Assembly (NCBI RefSeq): GCF_000373925.1
Contig: NZ_KB892801.1
Coordinates: 102,536-166,535, forward strand
From: Actinopolymorpha alba DSM 45243
GTDB lineage: Bacteria; Actinomycetota; Actinomycetes; Propionibacteriales; Actinopolymorphaceae
Direction: 5' to 3'
Length of the DNA: 64,000 nt
The notes below the pieces were generated by a model that made no database searches, was not told where the DNA came from, and saw only the letters and a list, made by a program, of their open reading frames with translations. Position 1 is the first letter of the stretch; each line of letters starts with the position of its first letter. Shown here piece by piece: positions 19,920-27,976 of this stretch. The translations under genes were made by a program, and so were the position numbers.

Positions 19920-21377
19920 ATGAAAGGATGGCTGAAATTGCCAACAGATCTGCATCTTGCGACCTTTGGGCAGCGACTGCGGCATCTGCGTCGGACGCGC
20001 CGCCTCACCCTTGCCGAGTTGGGTGCCCGGGTTGGTCGGGCACCGTCCCAGCTGTCCCTGATCGAGAACGGCCGGCGCGAACCCAAGCTCTCTCTCATCA
20101 GCGCGCTCGCGGACGCTCTCGACGTACCCCTCGACGACCTGCTCTCACCGGCGCCTCCGAGCCGCCGGGCGGAGCTGGAGATCGCGCTCGAGGACTCCCA
20201 GCAGGAGCCGCTCTACCGCGGGCTCGAGCTGCCCTACCTCAGGGTCGGCCCGCGCGTCCCGATCGAGGTGCTCGAACACCTCGCCGCGTTGTACACCGAA
20301 CTCCGGCGCCGCGACACCAAGCCGACGGCCACCCCGGAGGAGGCGCGGGTCGCCAACGCCGAGTTGCGGCGGCAGATGCGGCAGCGGGGCAACTACTTCC
20401 CCGAGATCGAGCAGCTTGCCGTCGGGATGCTGGACGCGGTGGGATATCGCAGCGGCACGCTGTCAGACGCGCTCGTCGCGGCGATCGTGCTGCACTGCGG
20501 ATTCAGCGTGCGGTACGCCGAGGACCTGCCACGGTCAGTCCGCTCCATCGCGGACCTGCGCCACCGGTGCATCTACCTCCGCCGCGAGTCGCTCGGGATG
20601 CACACGCCACGCGGGATCCTGCTCCAGACTCTCGGCCACTTCGTCCTCGACCACGAGCAACCCCGCGACTTCGCCGACTTCCTGCGCCAGCGGGTCGAGG
20701 CCAACTACTTCGCCGCCGCGGTGCTCGTGCCCGAACAGGTCGCCGTGCCGTTCCTGCGGCGGGCGAGGGACGACCGGGACCTCGCCGTCGAGGACCTGCG
20801 GGACGTGTTCTCCGTGTCGTACGAAATGGCCGCCCACAGGTTCACCAACCTGGCCACGAAGCACCTCGGCGTGCGCTGCCACTTCGTCCGCAACGACGAG
20901 GCCGGCACGATCTACAAGGCGTACGAGAACGACGGGCTGGTCTTTCCGTCGGACTCCTCCGGCGCCATCGAGGGGCAGCGGATGTGCCGGCACTGGGCGG
21001 GCCGGCGGGTCTTTTCGTCCCCGGACCGGTACTCCGCCTACTACCAGTACACCGACACCCCCGAGGGCACCCACTGGTGCGTGGCCCATGTCGATCCCGG
21101 CCGCGAACGGAACTTCGCGGTGACGCTCGGCGTGCCGTACGACGACTCGCGGTGGTTCCGGGGGCGCGAGACCACCAACCGCGCCACCTCCCGCTGCCCG
21201 GCGGGGCCGTGCTGCCAGCGCCCGCCCGCGCCGCTGGCCGACCGCTGGTCGGGCATGGCCTGGCCGTCGGCCCGGGCGCACTCCCACGTGCTCGCCGTAC
21301 TCCCGCCCGGGTCGTTCCCCGGCGTCGACGAGACGGACGTCTACGCGTTCCTCGACCAGCACGCCCCGCCCGACTGA
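19920..21377 (+). CDS. ramB: RamB-type XRE transcriptional regulator of acetate metabolism (short-chain acyl-CoA-responsive family)
   Basis: 485 residues. N-terminal Cro/CI helix-turn-helix [36 protein letters not shown] (about 16-50), an ImmA/IrrE-like middle ([25 protein letters not shown] and [11 protein letters not shown]), and a C-terminal cysteine-containing domain ([18 protein letters not shown]) typical of the RamB/ScfR family. In Corynebacterium and Mycobacterium RamB controls isocitrate lyase; its position divergent from aceA supports the same job here. The reverse half-site GGAAACTTCGAGCG at 19869-19882 faintly resembles the corynebacterial box. Start is uncertain: ATG 19896, ATG 19920 and TTG 19938 are all possible, with a TACGAT hexamer at 19892-19897. 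Confidence 0.88.
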   Translation: MKGWLKLPTDLHLATFGQRLRHLRRTRRLTLAELGARVGRAPSQLSLIENGRREPKLSLISALADALDVPLDDLLSPAPPSRRAELEIALEDSQQEPLYRGLELPYLRVGPRVPIEVLEHLAALYTELRRRDTKPTATPEEARVANAELRRQMRQRGNYFPEIEQLAVGMLDAVGYRSGTLSDALVAAIVLHCGFSVRYAEDLPRSVRSIADLRHRCIYLRRESLGMHTPRGILLQTLGHFVLDHEQPRDFADFLRQRVEANYFAAAVLVPEQVAVPFLRRARDDRDLAVEDLRDVFSVSYEMAAHRFTNLATKHLGVRCHFVRNDEAGTIYKAYENDGLVFPSDSSGAIEGQRMCRHWAGRRVFSSPDRYSAYYQYTDTPEGTHWCVAHVDPGRERNFAVTLGVPYDDSRWFRGRETTNRATSRCPAGPCCQRPPAPLADRWSGMAWPSARAHSHVLAVLPPGSFPGVDETDVYAFLDQHAPPD

Positions 21378-21418
21378 CGAATGCCCAACGGCTGGCTGGA
21401 AGCGTAGGGTCCGGGCAC

Positions 21419-21443
21419 AAACGATCACGTACACGTGGTCATT
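21419..21443 (+). repeat. Dispersed element, copy 1 (yGATCACGTAnACGTGGTCATT)
   Basis: Near-palindromic 22-25 base element, 42 bases after the ramB stop. A second copy in inverted orientation lies at 21482-21506 and a third at 53430-53463. Together copies 1 and 2 can form a large cruciform around a GCATGG...CCATGC loop hairpin. Confidence 0.8.
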
Positions 21444-21481
21444 GGGGGCTTCGCATGGTGTCGATGCCATGCAAGGCGGGT

Positions 21482-21506
21482 AATGACCACGTTTACGTGA
21501 TCATTT
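21482..21506 (-). repeat. Dispersed element, copy 2, inverted
   Basis: Reverse complement matches copy 1 at 23 of 25 positions. The pair 21419-21443/21482-21506 probably doubles as a terminator for ramB. Confidence 0.8.
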
Positions 21507-21615
21507 CGCCGGTGGACCCTGTACGGCGCTCTTGGCCAAGGGTGCTGCCGACCCAGAACCGGTCCGTTCGGCTCTGCCAGCGGCCGCGCCGGCCGGGTCG
21601 TACCCTTGGTCCCAG

Positions 21616-21786
21616 ATGCACCGCCCCCGCGTACCCGAGAAGGACATGGAAGGCTCACCAGGTTCCGCGGCCACTCCGCCCGCGTCAGATCCCGTGGGCA
21701 CTCCGCCCGCGCCTGATCCGACGGCCATACCCGCGCCTGCAGGCCACTCCCGACCTGAACAGAAACAGGAGCGCGGGGTGCGCTGA
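21616..21786 (+). CDS. Possible 56-codon leader ORF coupled to the first CNNM gene
   Basis: ATG 21616 opens a Pro/Ala/Ser-rich 56-residue frame whose TGA overlaps the ATG of the CNNM gene (TGATG). A TACCCT hexamer lies 9 bases before the ATG, so the message could begin near this start. The product (MHRPRVPEKDMEGS...) resembles nothing I know and is low complexity. It may be a translationally coupled leader or simply untranslated leader sequence; the stop-start overlap is the main argument for translation. Confidence 0.35.
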   Translation: MHRPRVPEKDMEGSPGSAATPPASDPVGTPPAPDPTAIPAPAGHSRPEQKQERGVR

Positions 21787-23120
21787 TGCTGACGACCTGG
21801 CTGCTGCTCGCCACCGCGATCCTGCTGATGCTGGTCTGCGGGGTGTTCGTCGCGGCGGAGTTCTCGCTGGTGACGGTCAGCCGCCCGACGGTCGAACGCG
21901 CGGCCGACGCCGGTGTCCCGGGCGCCCGCGGGGTGCGATCGGCGCTGCGTTCCCTGTCGACCCACCTGTCGAGCGCCCAGATCGGGATCACTCTCACCAA
22001 CCTCGTCATCGGCTGGCTGGCCGAGCCCTCGGTGGCCCGGCTGATCGCCGGCCCGCTGGGAGCGGTCGGTGTTCCGAGCGCGGCCGTGACCGGTGTCGCG
22101 TTCGCGCTCGCGCTCGGTCTGGTGACCGTGGCGACGATGGTGTTGGGCGAGCTGGTGCCCAAGAATCTCGCGATCGCCCACCCGTTCGGTGTCGCCCGCG
22201 TGGTGCAGGCGCCGCAGCGGGCGTTCACGGCGTTCACCCGACCGCTGACGACGTTGCTGAACGCCGCCGCCAACCGGATCGTCCGCGCGCTTGGTATCGA
22301 GCCGCAGGAGGAGCTCGCCTCCGCGCGCGGCCCCGAGGAGCTGGCCTCGGTCGTACGCTCGTCGGCTGAGTCGGGCTCCCTGCCGCCCTCGACGGCGGCG
22401 CTCGTCGAACGCATGCTGCGGTTCGACGACAAGCAGGCGCGGGACGTGATGACGCCGCGGACCCGTCTCGTCTGGGTGCACGCCACCGATCGGGTACGCC
22501 GGGTCATCGAGCTCGCCCGCGAGCACGGAATCTCCCGGTTTCCCGTCGCCGGCGCTGACCTTGACGACATCGTGGGGGTCATCGAGCTGAGCCAGGCGGT
22601 CGCCGTACCCCGCGAGGCCCGTGACTCGACGATGGTCGGCCCGCTGGCGAGTCCGCCACTGCGGGTGCCTGACACAGCGCCGCTCGACGAGGTGCTCTGG
22701 GCCCTGCGTGACCACGGGACCGAGTTGGCGGTCGTCGCCGACGAGTACGGCGGTACGGCGGGGATCGCGACGTTCGAGGACGTCGTGGAGGAGATCGTCG
22801 GCGAGGTGTCGGACGAGCACGACCAGCCACGGCCGGTGTATCGCCGGGTGGGCGCGGGTTGGATCGTCTCCGGCCTGCTGCGGCCCGACGAGCTCCACGC
22901 CCTGACCGGGCTCAGGCTGCCCGAGGCGCACCACAGGTACGAAACGATCGCCGGACTGGTGCTCCAGGAGTTCGGCCGGGTGCCGTGGGCCGGAGAGTCG
23001 CTCGTCATCGACGGTCTCGTCGTCACCGTCGAACGCATGGACGGCCGTCGCATCGACCAGGTGCGGATCGAGCCGGCGCCGGAGGGTACGAACCCACACC
23101 CACCGGGCGGTCAGCGATGA
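21786..23120 (+). CDS. CNNM/CorC family transporter (HlyC/CorC hemolysin-related), first of a pair
   Basis: 444 residues; probable membrane divalent-cation (Mg2+/Co2+) transporter. The DUF21 membrane domain with about four helices starts MLTTWLLLATAILLMLVCGVFVAAEFSLV and holds GITLTNLVIGWLAEPS and VLGELVPKNLAIA. Two CBS domains follow (VMTPRTRLVWV... and PLASPPLRVPDTAPLDEV... with ADEYGGTAGIATFEDVVEEIVGEV), then the CorC_HlyC C-terminal domain (GLVLQEFGRVPWAGESLVIDGL). Overlaps the next gene by ATGA, so the two are translationally coupled and may form a heterodimer. AGGAG lies 12 bases upstream of the start. Confidence 0.93.
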   Translation: MLTTWLLLATAILLMLVCGVFVAAEFSLVTVSRPTVERAADAGVPGARGVRSALRSLSTHLSSAQIGITLTNLVIGWLAEPSVARLIAGPLGAVGVPSAAVTGVAFALALGLVTVATMVLGELVPKNLAIAHPFGVARVVQAPQRAFTAFTRPLTTLLNAAANRIVRALGIEPQEELASARGPEELASVVRSSAESGSLPPSTAALVERMLRFDDKQARDVMTPRTRLVWVHATDRVRRVIELAREHGISRFPVAGADLDDIVGVIELSQAVAVPREARDSTMVGPLASPPLRVPDTAPLDEVLWALRDHGTELAVVADEYGGTAGIATFEDVVEEIVGEVSDEHDQPRPVYRRVGAGWIVSGLLRPDELHALTGLRLPEAHHRYETIAGLVLQEFGRVPWAGESLVIDGLVVTVERMDGRRIDQVRIEPAPEGTNPHPPGGQR

Positions 23121-24157
23121 GCAACGGCGTCGCGCTGCTGGTGGCTCTGGTGTTGCTGGCCGGCAACGCGTTCTTCGTCGGCGCGGAGTTCGCGCTCGTG
23201 TCAGTACGCCGCAGCCAGATCGAGCCCCTGGTCGAGAAGGGCTCCCGGCGGGCCCGCGCGACCATGTGGGCGATCCGCCGGGTCTCGCTCATGATGGCGG
23301 GCGCGCAGCTTGGCATCACCCTGTGCACCGTCGGCCTCGGCGCGGTGGCCGAACCCGCGGTGGCGCACCTCCTCGAACCCGCGTTCCACTCCCTCGGCCT
23401 GCCCGCGGCGGCGGTCCATCCGGTCGCGCTCACGATCGCGTTGGTGATCGTGGTGGCGCTCCACGTGGTGATCGGGGAGATGGTGCCCAAGAACCTCGCC
23501 CTGGCCGCACCGGACGAGGCCGCCTTGGCGCTCGGCCCGGTGTTGGGCGCGATGGTGCGGGCGATCCGGCCGGTGATCAGCGCGCTCAACGGCATCGCGA
23601 ACGCCCTCCTCTGGCTGGTGCGGGTCACCCCGCGAGACGAGGTGTCCGACGCGGTGACACACGAGGAGGTCGGCCATCTGCTCGCCGAGTCACGGCGGGA
23701 GGGCCTGCTCGACCCCGACGAGCACCGGCTCACCGCCGAGGCCCTGTCGTTCGCCGAGCGCACTGCCTCCGATGTCGTGATCCCACTGGACTCCGTGGTC
23801 CTCGCTGGTCCCGACACGACCCCCGCCGAGATCGAGGCGCTGGCTGCCAGCACGGGCCACTCGCGATTCCCGCGCCGTGACGAACGCGGTGACCTGTCCG
23901 GCTACGTGCACCTCAAGGACGTCCTGGCCGTGGCCGGTGACCAGTGGACCTGGCCGGTGCCCGCGGAGCGGATCCGACCCCTGCCGGCGATTCCCGCGAC
24001 GACACCGCTCGTCGACGTCCTCGCCGCGCTGCGCAACGGCGCGAGCCACCTCGCCCGGATCGACGACGAGCAGGGCACGACGATCGGGATCCTGACCCTC
24101 GACGACGTACTCCTGAACCTCGTGCCCTCCCGGCACCCGCAGGGCTCCGAGCTGTGA
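23117..24157 (+). CDS. CNNM/CorC family transporter, second of a pair, without CorC_HlyC domain
   Basis: 346 residues, paralogous to the preceding gene. The DUF21 domain (NAFFVGAEFALVSVRRSQIEPLVEKG, GAQLGITLCTVGLGAVAEPAV, IGEMVPKNLALA) and a CBS pair (ASDVVIPLDSVVLAGPDTTP..., DEQGTTIGILTLDDVLLNLV) are present, but it stops before the C-terminal CorC_HlyC domain carried by its partner. ATG 23117 overlaps the partner's stop (ATGA). Such long-plus-short tandem pairs are frequent in actinobacteria and probably form one complex. Substrate is inferred from the family only. Confidence 0.92.
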   Translation: MSNGVALLVALVLLAGNAFFVGAEFALVSVRRSQIEPLVEKGSRRARATMWAIRRVSLMMAGAQLGITLCTVGLGAVAEPAVAHLLEPAFHSLGLPAAAVHPVALTIALVIVVALHVVIGEMVPKNLALAAPDEAALALGPVLGAMVRAIRPVISALNGIANALLWLVRVTPRDEVSDAVTHEEVGHLLAESRREGLLDPDEHRLTAEALSFAERTASDVVIPLDSVVLAGPDTTPAEIEALAASTGHSRFPRRDERGDLSGYVHLKDVLAVAGDQWTWPVPAERIRPLPAIPATTPLVDVLAALRNGASHLARIDDEQGTTIGILTLDDVLLNLVPSRHPQGSEL

Positions 24158-24271
24158 CGACCGGGCGGGCGGGTGGGCGTAGCCGGTGGGCGTAGCCTGT
24201 TCCCGCCGATCGGCGAGCGCTGGACGGGCGTACGACAACGAGTCCGATCGGTCGATGTAGGGAGGCCCAGA

Positions 24272-25204
24272 GTGGTGCTACGCCAGGCGCTGCTGACCGC
24301 AGCCCGCAGCGGGCGGCTGAAGAAGTTCGTCTCCACGATGCCGGTCTCAGCGGCGATCGTGAGCCGGTTCGTCGCGGGTGAGACAGCCGACGAGGCGGTC
24401 GAGGCGGCCCGTCGGCTCATCGGGGGAGGCCTGCAGGTGTCCCTCGACCATCTGGGCGAGGACACCCGCGACCGCGAGCAGGCCGACCGCACGACCCAGG
24501 CCTACGTCATCCTCCTCGAACGCCTGTCCCATGCCGGTCTGTCCCGCGGCGCCGACGTGTCGGTCAAGCTCTCCTCCATCGGTCAGGCCCTCGGCGCCAA
24601 CGGCGAGAAGATCGCCCTCGACAACGTCCGCACCATCGCCCTCGCGGCGCGGAACGCCGGGACCACCGTGACCTTCGACATGGAGGACCACGCGAGCGTC
24701 GACTCGACGCTGTCGGTGCTGCAGGAGACCCGCCGGGACTTCCCCGAGACCGGCGCGGTGCTCCAGGCGTACCTCCACCGCACGGAGGCGGACTGCCGCG
24801 ACCTCGCCCACGAGGGTTCGCGGGTACGGCTCTGTAAGGGCGCCTACGACGGTCCGCCGCACCTCGCGTACCAGAAACCGCACGACGTCGACCTGTCGTT
24901 CGTCCGCTGCCTGAAGGCCCTCATGGCCGGGCAGGGCTACCCGATGGTGGCGACCCACGACCCGCGCCTGATCGAGATCGCCGGCGCCCTCGCGATGCGG
25001 CACGACCGGTCGCGCGGGAGCTATGAGTTCCAGATGCTGTACGGCATCCGGCCCGACGAGCAGCGCCGGCTGGCCTCCCTCGGCGACACCGTCCGGGTGT
25101 ACGTGCCGTACGGCGACCAGTGGTACGCCTACCTCATGCGCCGGCTCGCCGAGCGTCCCGCCAACACCGGGTTCTTCCTGCGCTCGCTGCTGAGCCGAAC
25201 CTAA
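24272..25204 (+). CDS. Proline dehydrogenase (monofunctional)
   Basis: FAD enzyme that oxidises proline to pyrroline-5-carboxylate, peripheral to the membrane and feeding electrons to quinone. 310 residues, TIM barrel: DVSVKLSSIGQAL, TFDMEDH, AVLQAYLHRTEADC, VRLCKGAYDGPPHLAY, VATHDPRL, YEFQMLYGIR and the C-terminal signature YVPYGDQWYAYLMRRLAERPAN with the substrate-binding Arg-Arg. GTG 24272 has GGGAGG 6-7 bases upstream. No P5C dehydrogenase lies beside it; proC follows 134 bases later, so oxidation and synthesis genes for the same intermediate are neighbours. Confidence 0.95.
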   Translation: MVLRQALLTAARSGRLKKFVSTMPVSAAIVSRFVAGETADEAVEAARRLIGGGLQVSLDHLGEDTRDREQADRTTQAYVILLERLSHAGLSRGADVSVKLSSIGQALGANGEKIALDNVRTIALAARNAGTTVTFDMEDHASVDSTLSVLQETRRDFPETGAVLQAYLHRTEADCRDLAHEGSRVRLCKGAYDGPPHLAYQKPHDVDLSFVRCLKALMAGQGYPMVATHDPRLIEIAGALAMRHDRSRGSYEFQMLYGIRPDEQRRLASLGDTVRVYVPYGDQWYAYLMRRLAERPANTGFFLRSLLSRT

Positions 25205-25282
25205 GGGGACCCCGCCTTTTGTACGGGCCGCGCCTTGATACGCGCCGGTCCTGACATGGAAAGGAAATGGAGAAGAAGCGGG

Positions 25283-25342
25283 ATGAGCGAGCGCAGCGAG
25301 CGAATCATTCGATACAGCGCGACGAAGCGAGGACGCGCATGA
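25283..25342 (+). CDS. 19-residue upstream ORF overlapping the proC start
   Basis: ATG 25283 encodes MSERSERIIRYSATKRGRA and its TGA overlaps the proC ATG as ATGA. The DNA GAGCGAGCGCAGCGAGCGAA is itself a near-palindromic repeat of the GAGCGAGC type that I recall at gene starts in several actinobacterial genomes. Could be a leader peptide coupling translation to proC, or an inserted repeat that merely happens to be open. Too short for standard gene finders. Confidence 0.4.
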   Translation: MSERSERIIRYSATKRGRA

Positions 25343-26157
25343 GCACGGGTCAGCACACGATCGCCATCATCGGCGCCGGCAAGATGGGCGAGACGATCCT
25401 GTCCGGCCTCCTGCGCGCGGGCTGGCCGGCATCCGCCCTGGTCGCGACGGTACGCCGGGCTGAGCGCGCGGAGCAGCTCGCCGCGAGGTACGGCGTCCGG
25501 GTCCTGTCCAACGACGAGGCCGTGGTCGCCGCGGACGTTCTCGTGATCGCGGTCAAACCCCAGGACGCGTCCCGGCTGCTCGCCGAACTCGGGCCGAAGG
25601 TCCCACCGGGCAAGGTGGTCGTCTCGCTGTGTGCGGGTCTGCCGACGTCGTTCTTCGAGAAGCGGCTGCCTGACGCGACCCCGGTCGTCCGGGTCATGTC
25701 CAACACCCCGGCGCTGGTCGACCAGGCGATGAGCGCTATCTCGGCAGGGTCGCACGCGACCGCGGCCCACCTCGCCCTCGCCGAGGAGATGCTCCAGCCA
25801 CTGGGCAAGACGCTGCGGGTGCCGGAGTCGCAGCAGGACGCCGTGACCGCGTTGTCGGGTTCGGGTCCGGCGTACTTCTACTACCTCGTCGAGGCGATGA
25901 CCGACGCCGGCATCCTGCTCGGCCTGCCCCGCCAGGTGGCGCACGACCTGATCGTCCAGGCGGCCCTCGGCGCCGCGGTGATGCTGCGCGAATCCGGCGA
26001 GCACCCGGTGACCCTGCGCGAGGCGGTGACCTCGCCCGGAGGGACGACGATCAGCGCGATCCGCGAGCTGGAGAGCCACCGGGTGCGCGCGGCGGTGCTC
26101 GACGCGATCGAGGCGGCCCGCGACCGCGCCCGCGAGATCGCCGCCTCGGTCGACTAG
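25339..26157 (+). CDS. proC: Pyrroline-5-carboxylate reductase
   Basis: Last step of proline synthesis (P5C + NADPH to proline). 272 residues: Rossmann start IAIIGAGKMGETILSGL, AVKPQD, VVRVMSNTPALV, and the C-terminal P5CR signature LSGSGPAYFYYLVEAMTDAG...EAVTSPGGTT. ATG 25339 is used because AGGA precedes it and family members start here; longer in-frame starts at 25267 read low-complexity Arg/Glu sequence. Overlaps the short SER-type upstream ORF by 4 bases. The stop codon lies inside a 24-base palindromic terminator shared with the convergent trpS. Confidence 0.96.
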   Translation: MSTGQHTIAIIGAGKMGETILSGLLRAGWPASALVATVRRAERAEQLAARYGVRVLSNDEAVVAADVLVIAVKPQDASRLLAELGPKVPPGKVVVSLCAGLPTSFFEKRLPDATPVVRVMSNTPALVDQAMSAISAGSHATAAHLALAEEMLQPLGKTLRVPESQQDAVTALSGSGPAYFYYLVEAMTDAGILLGLPRQVAHDLIVQAALGAAVMLRESGEHPVTLREAVTSPGGTTISAIRELESHRVRAAVLDAIEAARDRAREIAASVD

Positions 26158-26177
26158 GAGGTCGCGCGACCTCCTAG
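26154..26177. terminator. Palindromic terminator between proC and trpS
   Basis: CTAGGAGGTCGC directly followed by its perfect complement (24 bases, no loop). The proC TAG is part of it, and the trpS end is 27 bases away. Its GAGGTCGCGCG core recurs at the ends of the dehydrogenase (5423) and acuC (31131) genes. Confidence 0.75.
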
Positions 26178-26203
26178 CCGCCCCGGCCCGTGCGCGGTCG
26201 GTC

Positions 26204-27193
26204 TTACAGCGTGCCGAGCCCGATCGCCTGCTTCGCAGCCGCGACGGTCGGTGCGGCCAGCGCCTGCGCCCGCTCAGCCCCCGCCCGCAAGGTCGCGTTG
26301 ACGTACGCCGGATCCGCGGCCAGGTCGGCGCACTTCTTCCGGAGGGGATCCAGCACCGCGACCACCGCCTCGGCGACGTCCTTCTTGAGAGCGCCGTACG
26401 ACTGGTACCTGCGGGCGAGGGCGGCTGGGTCGTTCTCGTCCAGGCAGGCCGCGAGGATTTCGAGCAGGTTGGTGATCCCGGGCTGGTTCTCGACGTCGTG
26501 GCGTACCTCGCTGCCGGGGTCGGTGACGGCCCGCATGATCTTGCGGCGTATGACGTCGGGGGAGTCGAGCAGCCGGATGGTGCCGGCGGCGTCATAGGGG
26601 GCGCTCTTGCTCATCTTGGCGGTGGGGTCCTGCAGGTCCATGACCCGCGCGGCGACGATGGCAGGGCTCATCTCGGGTACGACGAAGATCTCGCCGTAGC
26701 TGCGGTTGAACCTGAGCGCCAGGTCGCGGGCAAGTTCGAGGTGCTGCCGCTGGTCGTCGCCGACCGGGACCTCCGTCGTGCGGTAGGCGAGGATGTCCGC
26801 GGCCATCAGGACGGGGTAGGTGTACAACGACACCCGGGTCTTCGGCCGGCCCCGCCCCTTCTCCTTGAACTGGATCATCCGGTTGAGCTCACCTGTGTAC
26901 GCGGTGCACTCGAGCAGGTAGGAGAGTTCGGTGTGCGCGGGCACGTCGCTCTGCCGGACGATCACGCAGACTCCGGGATCAAGACCTGCCGCGAGGAACA
27001 GCGTCACGGTCTCCTCGGCGAGTTGGCACAGCCGTCTCGGATCATGGTCGGTCGTCAGGGCGTGCAGGTCGGCGATGCAGAAGACGCAGCGCGCCTCGTG
27101 CTGGACGCTGACGAACCTCCGCAGGGCGCCGAGGTAGTTGCCGAGCGTGAGCCGGCCGCTCGGAACGATGGCCGAGAAGATGGTGCGGGTCAT
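26204..27193 (-). CDS. trpS: Tryptophanyl-tRNA synthetase
   Basis: Class I synthetase charging tRNA-Trp. 329 residues, matching bacterial TrpRS: HIGH-type motif PSGRLTLGNYLGAL (11-24), KMSKS loop KMSKSAP, ECTAYTGELNRMIQFKEK, and VPVGDDQRQHLELARDLA. The His equivalent to B. stearothermophilus His43 is kept (ADLHAL), while the position of Gln9 is Val. ATG 27193 fits the family; GGAG lies 10 bases upstream. Expression is probably controlled by ribosome-mediated attenuation, because a leader peptide with Trp-Trp codons and competing hairpins precedes the gene. Streptomyces trpRS1 is known to use such a mechanism. Confidence 0.96.
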   Translation of the reverse strand: MTRTIFSAIVPSGRLTLGNYLGALRRFVSVQHEARCVFCIADLHALTTDHDPRRLCQLAEETVTLFLAAGLDPGVCVIVRQSDVPAHTELSYLLECTAYTGELNRMIQFKEKGRGRPKTRVSLYTYPVLMAADILAYRTTEVPVGDDQRQHLELARDLALRFNRSYGEIFVVPEMSPAIVAARVMDLQDPTAKMSKSAPYDAAGTIRLLDSPDVIRRKIMRAVTDPGSEVRHDVENQPGITNLLEILAACLDENDPAALARRYQSYGALKKDVAEAVVAVLDPLRKKCADLAADPAYVNATLRAGAERAQALAAPTVAAAKQAIGLGTL

Positions 27194-27254
27194 TGGAGGT
27201 GTGCTCCTTCGGGTCGGAGCCGCTCCGGCGAGGGGAGCGCCGCCCACGACAGAA

Positions 27255-27278
27255 CGGCCGCCCTCGACGGGACGGCCG
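27255..27278 (-). terminator. Attenuator terminator hairpin in the trpS leader
   Basis: On the trpS strand a CGGCCGTCCC / GGGCGGCCG stem (segments 3:4) is followed by TTCTGT. It lies 61 bases before the trpS start. Segment 3 can alternatively pair with segment 2 (GGGCGGCC with GGCCGTCC, one G-U), which would prevent termination. Confidence 0.6.
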
Positions 27279-27306
27279 CGGTCGCTTTGTGTGTGCGCGC
27301 GAATGT

Positions 27307-27327
27307 TGGGCCGCCCTAGGCGGCCCA
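27307..27327 (-). promoter_or_regulatory. Segment 1:2 hairpin of the trpS attenuator
   Basis: Perfect 9-base arms TGGGCCGCC / GGCGGCCCA with a 3-base loop. The first arm includes the second Trp codon, the two Ala codons and the stop region of the leader peptide, so a ribosome stalled at Trp would keep it open. Confidence 0.6.
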
Positions 27328-27354
27328 CCAACCAAGGAACCGTTGCGTACGCAC
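27316..27354 (-). CDS. trpS leader peptide with tandem Trp codons
   Basis: A 12-codon frame starting GTG at 27354 encodes MRTQRFLGWWAA and stops with TAG at 27316-27318. Two adjacent TGG codons (27325-27330) sit at the base of the 1:2 hairpin. The GTG is 6 bases after the -10 hexamer TATCGT, so the leader mRNA would itself be leaderless. Layout matches classic amino-acid attenuation: leader peptide, pause hairpin, antiterminator, terminator, gene. Not previously known to me with this sequence. Confidence 0.65.
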   Translation of the reverse strand: MRTQRFLGWWAA

Positions 27355-27360
27355 GGGTCC

Positions 27361-27366
27361 ACGATA
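27361..27366 (-). promoter_or_regulatory. -10 element of the trpS leader transcript
   Basis: TATCGT on the reverse strand, 6 bases before the leader GTG; predicted transcription start at or near 27354. No clear -35. The divergent GNAT gene begins 43 bases away. Confidence 0.5.
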
Positions 27367-27408
27367 ACCGCTCGCCCGCCGGACGCGCACCGTGCGAGGA
27401 TCCTCGCC

Positions 27409-27951
27409 GTGGTGAGCGAGCAGAGGACCGCGGCAGACGCGGGCAGCGGGTCGAGAGCCGTGGAGATCCGCCGAATCGGACCCGACGACTGGCAGGTGCT
27501 GCGCGACATCCGGCTGGCAGCCCTCCGCGAGGCGCCGTCCGCGTTCGGGTCGACGTACGCCCGCGAGGCTGCGTTCGGTGAGGCGGAGTGGCGGGACCGG
27601 CTGGCGGCGCGCCGGACGTTCTTGGCCTACGTTCCCGGGCTCGGCGCCGGTCCGGTAGGGATCAGCGGCGGGTACGTCGACGAGGACAGTCCGCCCGGCG
27701 AGGTCGAGCTGGTGTCGATGTGGGTCAGCCCGACCGCTCGCGGGCATGGGGTCGCCGCGCCGTTGGTCGAGGCGGTCCTGGGGTGGGCACGGGACGAGGG
27801 CGCCCAGACCGTGCACCTGTGGGTCACTGTGGGGAATGACCGGGCGCGCCGGTTGTACGAACGCTGCGGGTTCATCCTGACCGGCGAGAAGGCGCCGCTG
27901 CCCTCAGACCCGAGCCTCTCGGAGCTCGGCATGGCGCACGCGGTCGCCTGA
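27409..27951 (+). CDS. GNAT family N-acetyltransferase
   Basis: 180 residues. GNAT fold with beta4 VELVSMWVSPTARGHGVAAPLVEAVLGWA containing the acetyl-CoA loop (R-x-x-G-x-A: ARGHGVA) and the C-terminal VTVGNDRARRLYERCGFILTGE motif. The N-terminus VEIRRIGPDDWQVLRDIRLAALREAPSAFGSTYARE is typical of the branch related to small-molecule or N-terminal acetyltransferases; substrate unknown. Start either GTG 27409 or GTG 27412, with GAGGA upstream. Divergent from the trpS leader and convergent with the NUDIX gene. Confidence 0.85.
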   Translation: MVSEQRTAADAGSGSRAVEIRRIGPDDWQVLRDIRLAALREAPSAFGSTYAREAAFGEAEWRDRLAARRTFLAYVPGLGAGPVGISGGYVDEDSPPGEVELVSMWVSPTARGHGVAAPLVEAVLGWARDEGAQTVHLWVTVGNDRARRLYERCGFILTGEKAPLPSDPSLSELGMAHAVA

Positions 27952-27976
27952 CGCCGCCACAAGCAGTCGCACCGCC

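Noticed and set aside
19928..22369. 813-codon forward ORF spanning ramB and the first CNNM gene
   Set aside because: Out of frame with both recognised proteins, Arg/Pro-rich, no domain; a high-GC shadow frame.
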